A stretch of DNA of 41,486 nt from assembly GCF_003011925.2 (NCBI RefSeq), contig NZ_PXXU01000030.1, forward strand, positions 1 through 41,486, given 5' to 3'. Under the pieces are notes generated by a model. It was not told where the DNA came from. It saw only the letters and a program-made list of their open reading frames with translations, and ran no database searches. Positions 24,819 through 38,115 of this stretch are shown here, one piece after another. Origin of the DNA: Nitrosomonas supralitoralis. Its GTDB lineage: Bacteria > Pseudomonadota > Gammaproteobacteria > Burkholderiales > Nitrosomonadaceae. Every line of letters begins with the position of its first letter. Position 1 is the stretch's first letter. A program made the position numbers and the translations under genes.

Positions 24819-25172
24819 TTATTGTTTTAACCAATTTCTAGCTGCTTCCAGCTGGTTTTTATCAAAAACTTTGATCTCCGGATGCATAAATACTCTAGCC
24901 ATGGCAGCTATCCAATGCTGCCACATATGTCCCGCTATAATGGCAAGACGCTCTACTTTTACATGATGGGCTTTGACAAAACTGAAATGCTTTTCCGCCG
25001 CATCGGTATTCTCCCAACCATTGAAATCCTCCGCATTCATTAACACACGGATACTGCCATACTCATCAATCAGCTTGTCTGCTTTCTCGCCCAACGCCAT
25101 GAAATCATCTGTCTGCAAGGTATTTTTTATTTTTATTTCTATAAGGTTGCCTGCATTCTCTATTGTTAACAT
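24819..25172 (-). CDS. SpoIIAA/STAS-like protein (first of a pair)
   Basis: This is a 117-residue paralogue of the following gene, with the same layout: MLTIENAGNLIEIKIKNTLQ, VLMNAEDFNGWENTDAA and LAIIAGHMWQHWIAAMARVF, ending in DKNQLEAARNWLKQ. The start at 25172 is chosen because AGGGG is six bases upstream; the ATG at 25178 touches the AGGGG and is unlikely. The two genes are about one third alike by eye, so they are old duplicates rather than a recent copy. Function is unknown; a small regulatory or partner-binding protein is inferred from the fold. Confidence 0.75.
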   Translation of the reverse strand: MLTIENAGNLIEIKIKNTLQTDDFMALGEKADKLIDEYGSIRVLMNAEDFNGWENTDAAEKHFSFVKAHHVKVERLAIIAGHMWQHWIAAMARVFMHPEIKVFDKNQLEAARNWLKQ

Positions 25173-25556
25173 AGCCATCCCCTTTTTTAGAACTATCAAA
25201 ATATATAAGCAGATTACGCCATCCGATAAATTGCACAAGCGGAGATCGACACTACCTGCAAAGTAAAAGATACCGCAGAAAATCAAGAGTCATTTCAACT
25301 CAGTTAAATGCTCATCAATATTCTTCAAGAGCATGGTCTCCTTCAAGTGAAAAGTACAACGATCATCCGAAGCTCAAATTTAAGCATTAAATTTCATCAG
25401 TGACGGCACAGATCTCACGATCGGTTTAACAGGCATAGAATCGGGATTCGTAATTTCTAACGACGTAATTCTGTACACATTTCACACCTGCAAACTTATT
25501 CTTTGGCAAATTATAAACTGCGTCAAAGGCCTATATAAAAATTTCAGCTCATTGGA
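25173..25556. other. Intergenic region without supported gene
   Basis: This region between the end of recG and the SpoIIAA-like pair has no open frame of protein character and no clear hairpin terminator. It must hold the promoter of the SpoIIAA-like pair, but I cannot point to a convincing -35/-10. Confidence 0.5.
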
Positions 25557-27596
25557 TCATACGCGCAAATACTCGGTCTTATCACCTAGCCAACGCGAGA
25601 TATGCCGCTGCGCTAGCTCCGGATAGTCATTCAGCATTTCATTGGTCGTATCCTGTGCAGCTGTCAGTAGTTCACTGTCTTGTTCCAGATCGGCAAAACG
25701 CAGCATCGGCACTCCACTCTGGCGCGCACCAAGAAATTCACCGGGACCTCTCAATTGCAAGTCCTGACGGGAGATTTCAAAGCCATCAGAATGTTCAAAA
25801 ATGATTTTGAGCCGTTTGCGGGCGATCTCCGACAACGGTCGCTGAAACAGCAAAATGCAAATACTCGCCTCCGATCCACGCCCTACCCGGCCACGCAATT
25901 GATGTAATTGCGACAACCCCATACGCTCGGCATTCTCAATCACCATCAGCGAAGCATTGGGAACATCCACGCCAACCTCGATCACGGTTGTCGCTACCAA
26001 CAATTGAATTTTTCCTTGCTTGAACAAAAGCATAACTTCAATTTTTTCCTGCTGAGACAGGCGCCCATGCACCAGACCCACATTTAGTTCGGGGAATATT
26101 TTTCTCAGATGCTCATATGTCTCCACCGCAGTCTGCAGTTGCAATGCTTCTGATTCTTCGATGAGTGGACAAACCCAATATACTTGCTTGCCTTGCTGGC
26201 ATGCGTAATGTATGCGTACGATGACTTCGTCACGACGATTGTCTGCGATTAATTTGGTCACCACTGGCGATCTGCCGGGTGGCAATTCATCGATAATTGA
26301 CACATCCAGATCGGCGAAATAGCTCATCGACAACGTTCGCGGAATAGGCGTGGCACTCATCATTAACTGATGCGGCATCAGATCGGATTGCGCGCCTTTC
26401 ATGCGTAACGCCAAACGTTGATGCACGCCAAAGCGGTGCTGTTCGTCAATAATCGCCAGGCCGAGCTGGTGAAATATTACTTGATCTTGAAACAAAGCGT
26501 GCGTACCCACAATAAGCTGCGCTGCGCCCGATACGATTTTATCCAGCTCAGCTTGCTTTTGTTTTTTCCTCAATCCTCCGGATAGCCAGGCAATCTGTAC
26601 TCCCAGTGGTTCAAACCAAGCAGATAGTTTCACGAAATGCTGCTCAGCAAGAATTTCTGTCGGTGCCATTATGGCCGCCTGAAAGTCATTCTCAATCGCC
26701 TGCAATGCCGCCAGCGCGGCTACAATCGTTTTCCCGCTGCCCACATCACCTTGCAACAAACGCTGCATCGGATAAGCGACTGCCAAGTCACGATTGATCT
26801 CTGCATACACTTTGATTTGTGCGGAGGTCAGTTTAAAGTCAAGCTGCTTCAGAAACTGTTTCGTCAGTGTATTTTTCTGTTCCAGTGCCGGCGCATTGCG
26901 GCTTCTCCGCTGCCGGTAATGTAAGCGCATCGAGAGCTGTTGCGCCAGCAACTCATCAAACTTGATGCGTCGCCATGCCGGATGTGTCCGTGATTGTAAA
27001 GCTTCAATCGATTCTTCAGGGGACGGATGATGCAAACACATCACGCTATCGCTAAAGCCTTTTAGTCGATATTTCTTGATGATTTTCTCAGGCACAGTTT
27101 CGATCAGCGCTTGTACCGTTTGCGCATCCTGCAATCCCTGTCTGATTATTTTCGCTAAAGTCTTTTGCGTTAAGCCCGCCGTGGTAGGATATACCGGTGT
27201 CATCGAATCCTCCAGCGACTCTCCTGCGCGCACGACGCGGCATTTCGGATGTACCATTTCGGTACCAAAGAAACCGCTCCGAATCTCGCCCAGCAATCGT
27301 ACACGCTTACCCACTGCGTAGGTTTTAATCTGACTGCCGTAGAAATTCAGAAAACGCATGATCAGAATACCGCTACTGTCTTCAATCTGGCAAACCAATT
27401 GCCGTTTAGGGCGGACAACCACTTCGTTATGAATGATCACACCTTCAACCTGCACTGTTTGCCCGTGCGGCGCATCACCGATCGGAAATAAATGCGTTTC
27501 ATCCTCATACCGAATCGGCAGATGCAAAATCAGATCTAATTGATTGTGGATGCCTAAACGAGATAATTTCTCCTGCATACTGCCGCTGACAGACAA
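25557..27596 (-). CDS. recG: ATP-dependent DNA helicase RecG
   Basis: This is a 679-residue RecG helicase, which remodels stalled replication forks and Holliday junctions. The wedge domain is at about residues 50-150. The helicase motor has Walker A GDVGSGKT, the DEQH box in IIDEQHRFG, motif III MMSATPIPRT, and late motifs VIEVGVDVPNA and QLRGRVGRG. The C-terminal QLRGPGEFLGARQSG is characteristic. The start is a TTG at 27596: an in-frame stop lies three codons upstream, and SVSGSMQEKLSRLGI aligns with the conserved GVG-type N-terminus, which ATG 27578 would cut. It lies six bases after ridA, so the two are co-transcribed. Confidence 0.93.
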   Translation of the reverse strand: MSVSGSMQEKLSRLGIHNQLDLILHLPIRYEDETHLFPIGDAPHGQTVQVEGVIIHNEVVVRPKRQLVCQIEDSSGILIMRFLNFYGSQIKTYAVGKRVRLLGEIRSGFFGTEMVHPKCRVVRAGESLEDSMTPVYPTTAGLTQKTLAKIIRQGLQDAQTVQALIETVPEKIIKKYRLKGFSDSVMCLHHPSPEESIEALQSRTHPAWRRIKFDELLAQQLSMRLHYRQRRSRNAPALEQKNTLTKQFLKQLDFKLTSAQIKVYAEINRDLAVAYPMQRLLQGDVGSGKTIVAALAALQAIENDFQAAIMAPTEILAEQHFVKLSAWFEPLGVQIAWLSGGLRKKQKQAELDKIVSGAAQLIVGTHALFQDQVIFHQLGLAIIDEQHRFGVHQRLALRMKGAQSDLMPHQLMMSATPIPRTLSMSYFADLDVSIIDELPPGRSPVVTKLIADNRRDEVIVRIHYACQQGKQVYWVCPLIEESEALQLQTAVETYEHLRKIFPELNVGLVHGRLSQQEKIEVMLLFKQGKIQLLVATTVIEVGVDVPNASLMVIENAERMGLSQLHQLRGRVGRGSEASICILLFQRPLSEIARKRLKIIFEHSDGFEISRQDLQLRGPGEFLGARQSGVPMLRFADLEQDSELLTAAQDTTNEMLNDYPELAQRHISRWLGDKTEYLRV

Positions 27597-27602
27597 TGCC
27601 TT

Positions 27603-27992
27603 TTATTCCTGCAATACCATGACTCCATCCATTTCCACCAAGGCATTGCGCGGCAAGGATTTGACACCGATTGCCGCACGCGCGGGATAAGGTTGTGCAA
27701 AATGGCTGGCCATGATTTCGTTAACTAATGCAAAATTGTCCAGATCGGTTAGAAAAATATTTAATTTCACAATATCGTTCAAACTACCTCCGCTTGCTTT
27801 TGCCACCGCTTTTAAATTGGAAAAAACTTGCTGGATCTGTGCTTCAATTCCGTTTTCCATTTGCATACTGATGGGATCAAGGCCGATCTGGCCTGACAAA
27901 TAAACGGTATCTCCTCCACTCACCCGAATTGCCTGAGAATAGGTTCCGATAGCTTGCGGTGCATCCACGGTGTGGATTATTTGCTTAGTCAT
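27603..27992 (-). CDS. ridA: RidA family enamine/imine deaminase
   Basis: This 129-residue protein is of the RidA (YjgF/YER057c/UK114) family, which hydrolyses reactive enamine/imine intermediates such as 2-aminoacrylate made by PLP enzymes. It shows the family features [24 protein letters not shown], the catalytic Arg in [20 protein letters not shown] and the terminal MDGVMV. GGAG is five bases before the ATG. It is upstream of recG in one operon and divergent from murA. Length is normal and all key residues are seen. Confidence 0.92.
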   Translation of the reverse strand: MTKQIIHTVDAPQAIGTYSQAIRVSGGDTVYLSGQIGLDPISMQMENGIEAQIQQVFSNLKAVAKASGGSLNDIVKLNIFLTDLDNFALVNEIMASHFAQPYPARAAIGVKSLPRNALVEMDGVMVLQE

Positions 27993-28133
27993 TCTTTCTC
28001 CTTATAAATTGATTCGATATTTTTTGATAGAGCTGACACTATTTGCATGACCTTTATCGCACTATTGCGTTATGATGCAGTGAACTTTGGTACATTTCAA
28101 CTACGCAAGAATATTACTAAAATTTACCGTTAA

Positions 28134-29397
<1,264 letters not shown>

Positions 29398-29399
<2 letters not shown>

Positions 29400-29425
29400 A
29401 AAAGCCTTTGCTTCGGCAAAGGCTT
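29398..29425. terminator. Hairpin terminator between convergent murA and the sensor-like gene
   Basis: AAGCCTTTGC (29402-29411) and GCAAAGGCTT (29416-29425) form a perfect 10-bp stem with a TTCG loop. The run of T is on the minus strand, so it best serves the minus-strand gene at 29465-30079. It is likely to act for murA as well. Confidence 0.85.
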
Positions 29426-29464
29426 CTCAACAAACAAACTAAATCATACGGTCGTCAATTCATA

Positions 29465-30079
29465 TTAAAGTTTCTGTTGCTTGTAGCTAACAATAACCGT
29501 TGCAATTTTCTTGTTCAATCCCATCACAGGAACGACCAGTATCTTTTTACCCTCAACATCTGATTTAACAGTGATTTTTTGCAAGTTTAGAATTTCTTTA
29601 GGAAATAATTCCGTACCATTGCTTTCTTCCAATCGTTTGTCCGTCGATACCAATAGCTTTCCATCATCATTGATCAATACAACACGTTCAGTGTCTTTCA
29701 TTTTGACGATTTCACTCAAATATTGATCTATCTGGTCAATATTATTACGAATCAATTCACCGCGAACTGCCCAAGACAGAATCTGGCCGAAGCGTTCTTC
29801 TTCTTTGATATATTGCTGATCAGCATATTCACGGGCTTGTTGCGTAATCAGCACACGCTCAAGCTCAAGCTGCTTGCTCATATTAGCTTCTACTCTACTG
29901 ACAGCAATAATTTTCCAAGCAAAAATTACGATAATAATTCCAACCAACACTATTGCATACTTACCTGGCATCTGCATGGTCGGAACTTTAGCCAACCATT
30001 CAAACTTGGCGCTTACTAGTGAAAAAAAGTTATCAACTTGCGATTGTTGGTTCGGGTTTTGCTTGTTGTTAGCTGTCAT
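29465..30079 (-). CDS. Membrane-anchored sensor-like (PDC/Cache-type) protein, function unknown
   Basis: This 204-residue protein has a Gln/Asn-rich cytoplasmic N-terminus, one membrane helix at about residues 40-60 (YAIVLVGIIIVIFAWKIIAV), a long helix (SKQLELERVLITQQAREYAD) and an extracytoplasmic domain with ERVVLINDDGKLLVSTDKRL and a terminal KKIATVIVSYKQQ. The helix plus the NDDGKLLVSTD strand pattern resembles PDC/Cache sensor domains, but no output domain (HAMP, kinase, GGDEF) is attached. AAGGAG lies seven bases before the ATG. It stands alone between murA (convergent) and argH (divergent). The fold is inferred and no function can be given. Confidence 0.65.
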   Translation of the reverse strand: MTANNKQNPNQQSQVDNFFSLVSAKFEWLAKVPTMQMPGKYAIVLVGIIIVIFAWKIIAVSRVEANMSKQLELERVLITQQAREYADQQYIKEEERFGQILSWAVRGELIRNNIDQIDQYLSEIVKMKDTERVVLINDDGKLLVSTDKRLEESNGTELFPKEILNLQKITVKSDVEGKKILVVPVMGLNKKIATVIVSYKQQKL

Positions 30080-30317
30080 GGATAACTCCTTAGGTAATTG
30101 GTAGCTGAAGAAATGTTAAATTATCCACTAATACTTAAGGAAGTAAAAGTAGCGCGCATTAATTAACTGGTGGTTTGATGCATGATTTGCTATTTATACA
30201 TCAGATCTACACCATACGCGAATATCGGTATGTCACAAAATAATTCGCCTGAAGATTTTGCTCTATAATAATTGCTTCATAGCTTTTGTAACGAAAACAA
30301 GGATTTTCAGCGACATA

Positions 30318-31727
30318 ATGGATAATAACTCTACAGTGGAAAAAGAAAACCATAAAAACACTTGGTCTGGGCGTTTCAACGAGCCGGTCTCAGCGCTTGT
30401 GGAACGCTATACCGCTTCGGTTGATTTTGATCAACGTCTCGCCGAATATGATATTCAGGGGTCACTGGCACATGCACAAATGCTTGCAGAGCAAGGAATT
30501 ATCAGCAACGCGGACTTTACGGCTATTCAGCAAGGATTAAATCAAATCTATGATGAAATCAGGTTACATCAATTCATATGGCTGAAAGAACATGAGGATG
30601 TTCATTTAAATATTGAAAAGCGCCTAACAGCTTTAGTCGGTGATGCCGGCAAGCGATTACACACCGGTCGATCCCGCAATGACCAGGTTGCAACCGATAT
30701 CCGCTTGTTTTTACGCGCTTCCATAGATGAAATCGTCAACCTGATTAAAGCCATGCAATTGGCCTTGTTAAATCTGGCGGAACAGCATATTCATACGATT
30801 ATGCCCGGGTTTACCCATCTTCAAGTAGCACAGCCTGTGTCATTTGGTCATCATCTGATGGCTTATTTTGAGATGTTAAAGCGCGATGTAGAGCGATTGA
30901 ACGACTGCAGAAAGCGCGTCAACCAATTACCGCTGGGCGCAGCTGCGCTGGCTGGCACCAGTTATCCGATCAAGCGCGAGCGAGTGGCACAATTACTAAG
31001 TTTTGACGGTATCTGCCTAAATTCACTGGATGCGGTTTCAGATCGGGATTTCGCCATCGAATTCTGTGCATGTGCTGCTCTGATCATGACTCATCTATCG
31101 CGCATGTCAGAAGAATTCATTTTATGGATGAATCCTGCTTTCGGTTTTATCCAACTCGCTGATCGATTTTGCACCGGCTCGTCCATTATGCCGCAAAAAA
31201 AGAACCCCGATGTCCCAGAACTGGTACGCGGCAAAACCGGCCGAGTCAACGGCCATCTGGTGGCACTGCTAACATTGATGAAAGCCCAGCCGCTTGCCTA
31301 TAACAAGGATAACCAGGAAGACAAAGAACCATTGTTTGATACAGTCGACACCTTGACCGACACTTTACGGATTTATGCCGATATGCTTACCGGCGTGCAA
31401 GTGAATCATCACAGGATGCGCCAATCGGCCTTACAGGGTTATGCGACAGCGACTGATTTAGCTGACTATTTGACCAAAAAAGGCATTCCGTTCCGTGATG
31501 CACATGAAATTGTGGCAAAGTCAGTACAGTATGCCGAACAAAAAGGGTGCGATCTCAGCGAACTCACATTGAGTGAATTACAAAAATTTTCAGCGCAGAT
31601 AGAGTCTGACATTTTCGCAATCTTAACGCTCGAAGGATCTATGAACAGCAGAAATCACACTGGCGGCACAGCACCTGATCAAGTGCGGTCAGCGATTCAA
31701 AAAGCCAAAAAATGGTTATCTGTCTAG
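30318..31727 (+). CDS. argH: Argininosuccinate lyase ArgH
   Basis: This enzyme of about 469 residues performs the last step of arginine synthesis, splitting argininosuccinate to arginine and fumarate. It is of the fumarase/aspartase superfamily. The signature [12 protein letters not shown], the [12 protein letters not shown] loop and HTHLQ-like [10 protein letters not shown] are all present. I start it at ATG 30318 ([20 protein letters not shown]), which gives the usual length; ORF extension to 30258 adds residues without family match. A TATAAT at 30264-30269 could be its -10. A fructosamine-kinase-family gene follows after 18 bp and is probably co-transcribed. Confidence 0.94.
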   Translation: MDNNSTVEKENHKNTWSGRFNEPVSALVERYTASVDFDQRLAEYDIQGSLAHAQMLAEQGIISNADFTAIQQGLNQIYDEIRLHQFIWLKEHEDVHLNIEKRLTALVGDAGKRLHTGRSRNDQVATDIRLFLRASIDEIVNLIKAMQLALLNLAEQHIHTIMPGFTHLQVAQPVSFGHHLMAYFEMLKRDVERLNDCRKRVNQLPLGAAALAGTSYPIKRERVAQLLSFDGICLNSLDAVSDRDFAIEFCACAALIMTHLSRMSEEFILWMNPAFGFIQLADRFCTGSSIMPQKKNPDVPELVRGKTGRVNGHLVALLTLMKAQPLAYNKDNQEDKEPLFDTVDTLTDTLRIYADMLTGVQVNHHRMRQSALQGYATATDLADYLTKKGIPFRDAHEIVAKSVQYAEQKGCDLSELTLSELQKFSAQIESDIFAILTLEGSMNSRNHTGGTAPDQVRSAIQKAKKWLSV

Positions 31728-31745
31728 GATTAATAAATACAAGAA

Positions 31746-32630
31746 ATGCAAGTATGGCATGAAATCGGCAAGCAAATCTCTGTTGTCACTGGAAGCTTCT
31801 TCGAAGTTAAAAAAGCTCATGCCATCGGTGGTGGCTGCATCAACCAAACTTATTATATTGCGGATGGAATCCAACGCTACTTTGTCAAATTAAATACTCC
31901 TGGAAGCTTGGCCATGTTTGAGGCGGAAGCCGCCGGTCTCATGGAAATCCATCGCTCACGCACCTTGCGCGTTCCAATACCCGTTTGTTCCGGACAGGAT
32001 AATCATGCAGCATGGCTCATTCTAGAATATCTGGATATTAATAAGGGCAAACCTGGCAAAGCATCCGATTTGGGCCAGCAACTCGCGGCGATGCATCGTA
32101 CGACATGCAGCCATTTTGGCTGGATTCGTGATAATACGATCGGCCAAAATCTACAAATAAACACTATCTCATCTGATTGGGTCGATTTTTGGCGGATGCA
32201 TCGACTTGGATATCAATTGGACTTAGCTGGAATCAAAGGATATAACGGAAAATTACAACGGCTTGGAGAACAATTATTGATTGACATGGATAATTTTTTC
32301 CCAAATATAATGCCTTCTCCTTCACTATTGCACGGCGATCTATGGGGTGGCAATTACGCTTATGATGAAAGTGGCAGTCCTGTGTTGTTTGATCCCGCTG
32401 TATATTACGGTGACCGTGAAACAGATATTGCCATGACTGAGCTTTTTGGCGGATTTTCAGCGGATTTTTATTCTGCTTACCACTGTGAATATCCTTTGGA
32501 TTCCGGTTATAATATTAGGAAAGTATTTTATAATCTATATCACGTTCTTAATCATTTAAATCTGTTTGGCGGTGGTTATCGATACCAGGCGGAACAGATG
32601 ATGAGTAGTTTACTTGCACAAATTCGCTAA
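31746..32630 (+). CDS. Fructosamine kinase family protein
   Basis: This 294-residue protein is of the fructosamine/ketosamine-3-kinase family, which phosphorylates sugars bound to lysine so that they detach (protein deglycation). It has a Gly-rich N-lobe loop (IGGGCINQTYYI), a Lys in YFVKLNTPG, the catalytic loop HGDLWGGN and the metal-binding DPAVYYGDRETDIAM. Length fits bacterial members. It follows argH by 18 bp, an order I associate with betaproteobacteria only loosely. The physiological substrate is unknown. Confidence 0.88.
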   Translation: MQVWHEIGKQISVVTGSFFEVKKAHAIGGGCINQTYYIADGIQRYFVKLNTPGSLAMFEAEAAGLMEIHRSRTLRVPIPVCSGQDNHAAWLILEYLDINKGKPGKASDLGQQLAAMHRTTCSHFGWIRDNTIGQNLQINTISSDWVDFWRMHRLGYQLDLAGIKGYNGKLQRLGEQLLIDMDNFFPNIMPSPSLLHGDLWGGNYAYDESGSPVLFDPAVYYGDRETDIAMTELFGGFSADFYSAYHCEYPLDSGYNIRKVFYNLYHVLNHLNLFGGGYRYQAEQMMSSLLAQIR

Positions 32631-32711
32631 TAAATTCTATATCACGTTGTTCGTTCTAACGACATACAAATGCCATCTTACAATTCCAATGCAATATTTA
32701 AATTACGATAA

Positions 32712-34394
<1,683 letters not shown>

Positions 34395-34500
34395 TGGGGC
34401 ACGAGAAACTCAGAATCAAAAACCAAAAAAGGATAGTCAGAATTATCATTAAATACTTGCAATTGTAGTAGAAATAACAAAATCACCCTTCATTAATTAA

Positions 34501-35819
<1,319 letters not shown>

Positions 35820-35820
<1 letters not shown>

Positions 35821-36128
35821 TGAAGCTTCTAAGTTTCACACTACTGGCGCTAGTTGTCGCAATGCAATACCCCTTATGGTTTGGTAAAGCAAGCTGGCTA
35901 AGAGTCTGGCAGGTAGATCAAGAAGTTGTTGCAGCACGAAAAAATAATTTGCTGTTGCAGAATCGTAATAACAAGCTAGAAGCTGAGGTCAATGACCTAA
36001 AGCAGGGCCTCGAAGCAATTGAGGAACGCGCTCGTAGTGATTTAGGTATGATCAAAGAGGGCGAAATACTTTTCCAGATTGTCAAGAATGCGCAGCCCAA
36101 GATTTCCGCATTAGATATTGCTCCCTAG
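35820..36128 (+). CDS. ftsB: Cell division protein FtsB
   Basis: This 102-residue bitopic division protein has one membrane helix at residues 3-20, then a periplasmic coiled coil (QEVVAARKNNLLLQNRNNKL, EVNDLKQGLEAIEERARSDL) and GMIKEGEILFQIV, which is the conserved FtsB tail. FtsB joins FtsQ and FtsL in the divisome. The eno-ftsB order is widely conserved in proteobacteria and the one-base overlap supports it here. Confidence 0.92.
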
Positions 36129-36166
36129 AAGACGCCTGAACTCTTTAAGAATCCCAATCCCAATCG

Positions 36167-36232
36167 TTATAATCGAATGATCGCTAGTTGGATAATAGAT
36201 AAAAACCTCAGTTAGCGATCATTCGATTATAA
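36167..36232. repeat. Perfect 20-bp inverted repeat between ftsB and htpX
   Basis: TTATAATCGAATGATCGCTA (36167-36186) is repeated exactly inverted at 36213-36232, with a 26-base centre in which more pairs are possible. Each arm contains TATAAT (36168-36173 and 36228-36233). The left TATAAT has TTAAGA (36145-36150) 17 bases upstream. It could be a hairpin at the end of ftsB or an operator over htpX promoters; no T run follows, so it is not a standard terminator. Confidence 0.9.
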
Positions 36233-36310
36233 TTCTTCGCTTGAAAAGCGACGCACAATTCATATGTTGCTTCTGATTGTTTCAGACTAAATTTTATGGT
36301 GGAGAAAAGA

Positions 36311-37192
36311 ATGAAAAGAATTTTTCTTTTTTTAATTACAAACTTAGCTATCGTTATTGTCCTTAGTATTACCTTGCGGCTGTTCGGATTCGAGAGAATT
36401 CTAGACGAGCAAGGTAGTGGCCTGAATATTAATTCGTTGCTATTGTTTGCAGCTGTATTTGGATTTGGCGGCTCATTCATGTCGCTCGCCCTGTCAAAAT
36501 GGACAGCTAAAAGATTCACTGGGGCACAAGTTATTAACATGCCACGAAACGCGCAAGAACACTGGCTAGTGACTACCGTGCAACGGCAGGCAAAAACCGC
36601 GGGTATTGGTATGCCAGAAGTAGCCGTTTATGATGCACCAGATGTCAATGCATTTGCCACGGGTATGTCAAAAAATGACGCATTAGTTGCCGTGAGTACT
36701 GGTCTATTAAATACCATGAGTCAAGATGAAGCTGAAGCAGTGCTGGCCCATGAAGTCAGCCATATCGCAAATGGTGATATGGTTACACTGGCGCTGATAC
36801 AAGGTGTCGTCAACACATTTGTGATCTTTCTATCACGTGTCATCGGACATATGATAGATCGCGTAATTTTCAAAACAGAACAAGGTCATGGCCCAGCTTT
36901 CTGGGTTACTGCTATTATTGCTGAGATTGTACTAGGCATTCTGGCCAGCATTATTGTCATGTGGTTCAGTCGTCAGCGCGAGTTTCGTGCCGATGCAGGT
37001 GGCGCCAGCTTAGCAGGCAAAGGAAAAATGATTGCCGCACTTCGACGACTACAATTAACTCAAGAACAGGCACATTTACCTGATCAGTTAGCGGCTTTTG
37101 GCATTTCCGGAAGTAGTAATGGATTGATGAAGCTATTCATGTCGCATCCACCACTGGAAGAAAGAATTGCGGCACTTGAAGCACAACGATGA
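36311..37192 (+). CDS. htpX: Membrane zinc metalloprotease HtpX
   Basis: This 293-residue inner-membrane zinc protease (M48) degrades misfolded membrane proteins together with FtsH. Two N-terminal membrane segments ([17 protein letters not shown] and [19 protein letters not shown]) precede the protease domain with the HEXXH motif in [14 protein letters not shown] third and fourth hydrophobic stretch follow, then [17 protein letters not shown], which contains the third zinc ligand region, and [12 protein letters not shown] start at ATG 36311, which has GGAG six bases upstream and gives the normal length. A 20-bp inverted repeat lies about 80 bp upstream and a hairpin terminator follows. Confidence 0.94.
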   Translation: MKRIFLFLITNLAIVIVLSITLRLFGFERILDEQGSGLNINSLLLFAAVFGFGGSFMSLALSKWTAKRFTGAQVINMPRNAQEHWLVTTVQRQAKTAGIGMPEVAVYDAPDVNAFATGMSKNDALVAVSTGLLNTMSQDEAEAVLAHEVSHIANGDMVTLALIQGVVNTFVIFLSRVIGHMIDRVIFKTEQGHGPAFWVTAIIAEIVLGILASIIVMWFSRQREFRADAGGASLAGKGKMIAALRRLQLTQEQAHLPDQLAAFGISGSSNGLMKLFMSHPPLEERIAALEAQR

Positions 37193-37207
37193 TAGATCAT
37201 GAAATTA

Positions 37208-37256
37208 AAACAATAAAACGTCATGCATTATGTTTGCCGGCGTTTTATTGTTTATT
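37208..37256 (+). terminator. Hairpin terminator after htpX
   Basis: AAACAATAAAACG (37208-37220) pairs perfectly with CGTTTTATTGTTT (37241-37253), with a 20-base loop and ATTT after it. The stem is AT-rich but 13 bp long. Confidence 0.7.
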
Positions 37257-37426
37257 TAATTCACAGTTATGTCAAGTTCCTTGTGTTTTCAATTTAAGTA
37301 AGTCTGGATTAATCAGTTACACAGCCAGTCTTCACAAAAAACCCTAATCAATTAACAAAAAATACCTCAGCTCGTAACATAAAACAAAACTCACTATAAG
37401 GTTCATATCACTGTAAATTCGGAAAA

Positions 37427-37771
37427 TTAATAGGAAGTTTCTCTCGAGAAATCCTCCCAGATAAAGGGTGGATTTACTGATGGTTTAATTGGTATCCAGA
37501 AGGTTGCCACATCCAATGCGCCAACTAGCGTACGACCCACTGTATGCATAACACCCATCGCCAAACCAACGGTAATACCATAAATCGGCCCATCTTTCTG
37601 CCCCGTCAACATAATATTCTTTGGTAGTTCTACCCAGCCTGTAGCCACATTTGCTATTCCACTCACAAATCTCTCACCTGAAGTGTTGAAGTTACTACCT
37701 GAAGCAACCGCTTGGGACGAAATAGCAAAATAAATTGCAAGCACTAAAGATAACTTAACAATACTTCTCAT
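37427..37771 (-). CDS. Exported protein of the TIGR04073 exosortase-associated family
   Basis: This 114-residue exported protein has a signal peptide to about residue 24 (SSQAVASG), then FVSGIANVATGWVELPKNIM, GPIYGITVGLAMGVMHTVGR and the end FWIPIKPSVNPPFIWED. This pattern is that of TIGR04073, a family found in genomes with exosortase/PEP-CTERM systems; its role is unknown. The ATG 37771 is preceded by AGGAGG seven bases upstream, so the in-frame TTG at 37774 is rejected. It stands alone, with convergent htpX downstream. The presence hints at an exosortase system elsewhere in the genome. Confidence 0.78.
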   Translation of the reverse strand: MRSIVKLSLVLAIYFAISSQAVASGSNFNTSGERFVSGIANVATGWVELPKNIMLTGQKDGPIYGITVGLAMGVMHTVGRTLVGALDVATFWIPIKPSVNPPFIWEDFSRETSY

Positions 37772-38115
37772 CAAAAAACCTCCTTTTTACAGTATTTAAG
37801 TTAATTAAACTTTCGCCATCAAATGGAAACAAGCAAAAATTCATCAGCAGTTTACATCTTCGGAATTAATCATACAAACCATTCAGGAAGACTACCGCGA
37901 TCTATCTACTTTTATACAACAAAAATTTACATCCCTAAAATAAAACAACTTTATACGGCGACAATCAACAAGCACGATCTTATTTGCAATAAGAGATAGC
38001 AAAAAAACCTCTCAAAAAAACCATTAGATTGTCGATAACAATGTTCCTAGCTAAGTTAGTAGTCAACTAATTTGCTGCTAATAAACAGATTATGTCACTG
38101 AAAGGATACCATAAC
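37772..38115. other. Intergenic region between divergent genes, no gene seen
   Basis: This AT-rich stretch holds the promoters of the TIGR04073-type gene and of the GGDEF protein. I see no protein-like frame and no clear operator or hairpin in it. Confidence 0.5.
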
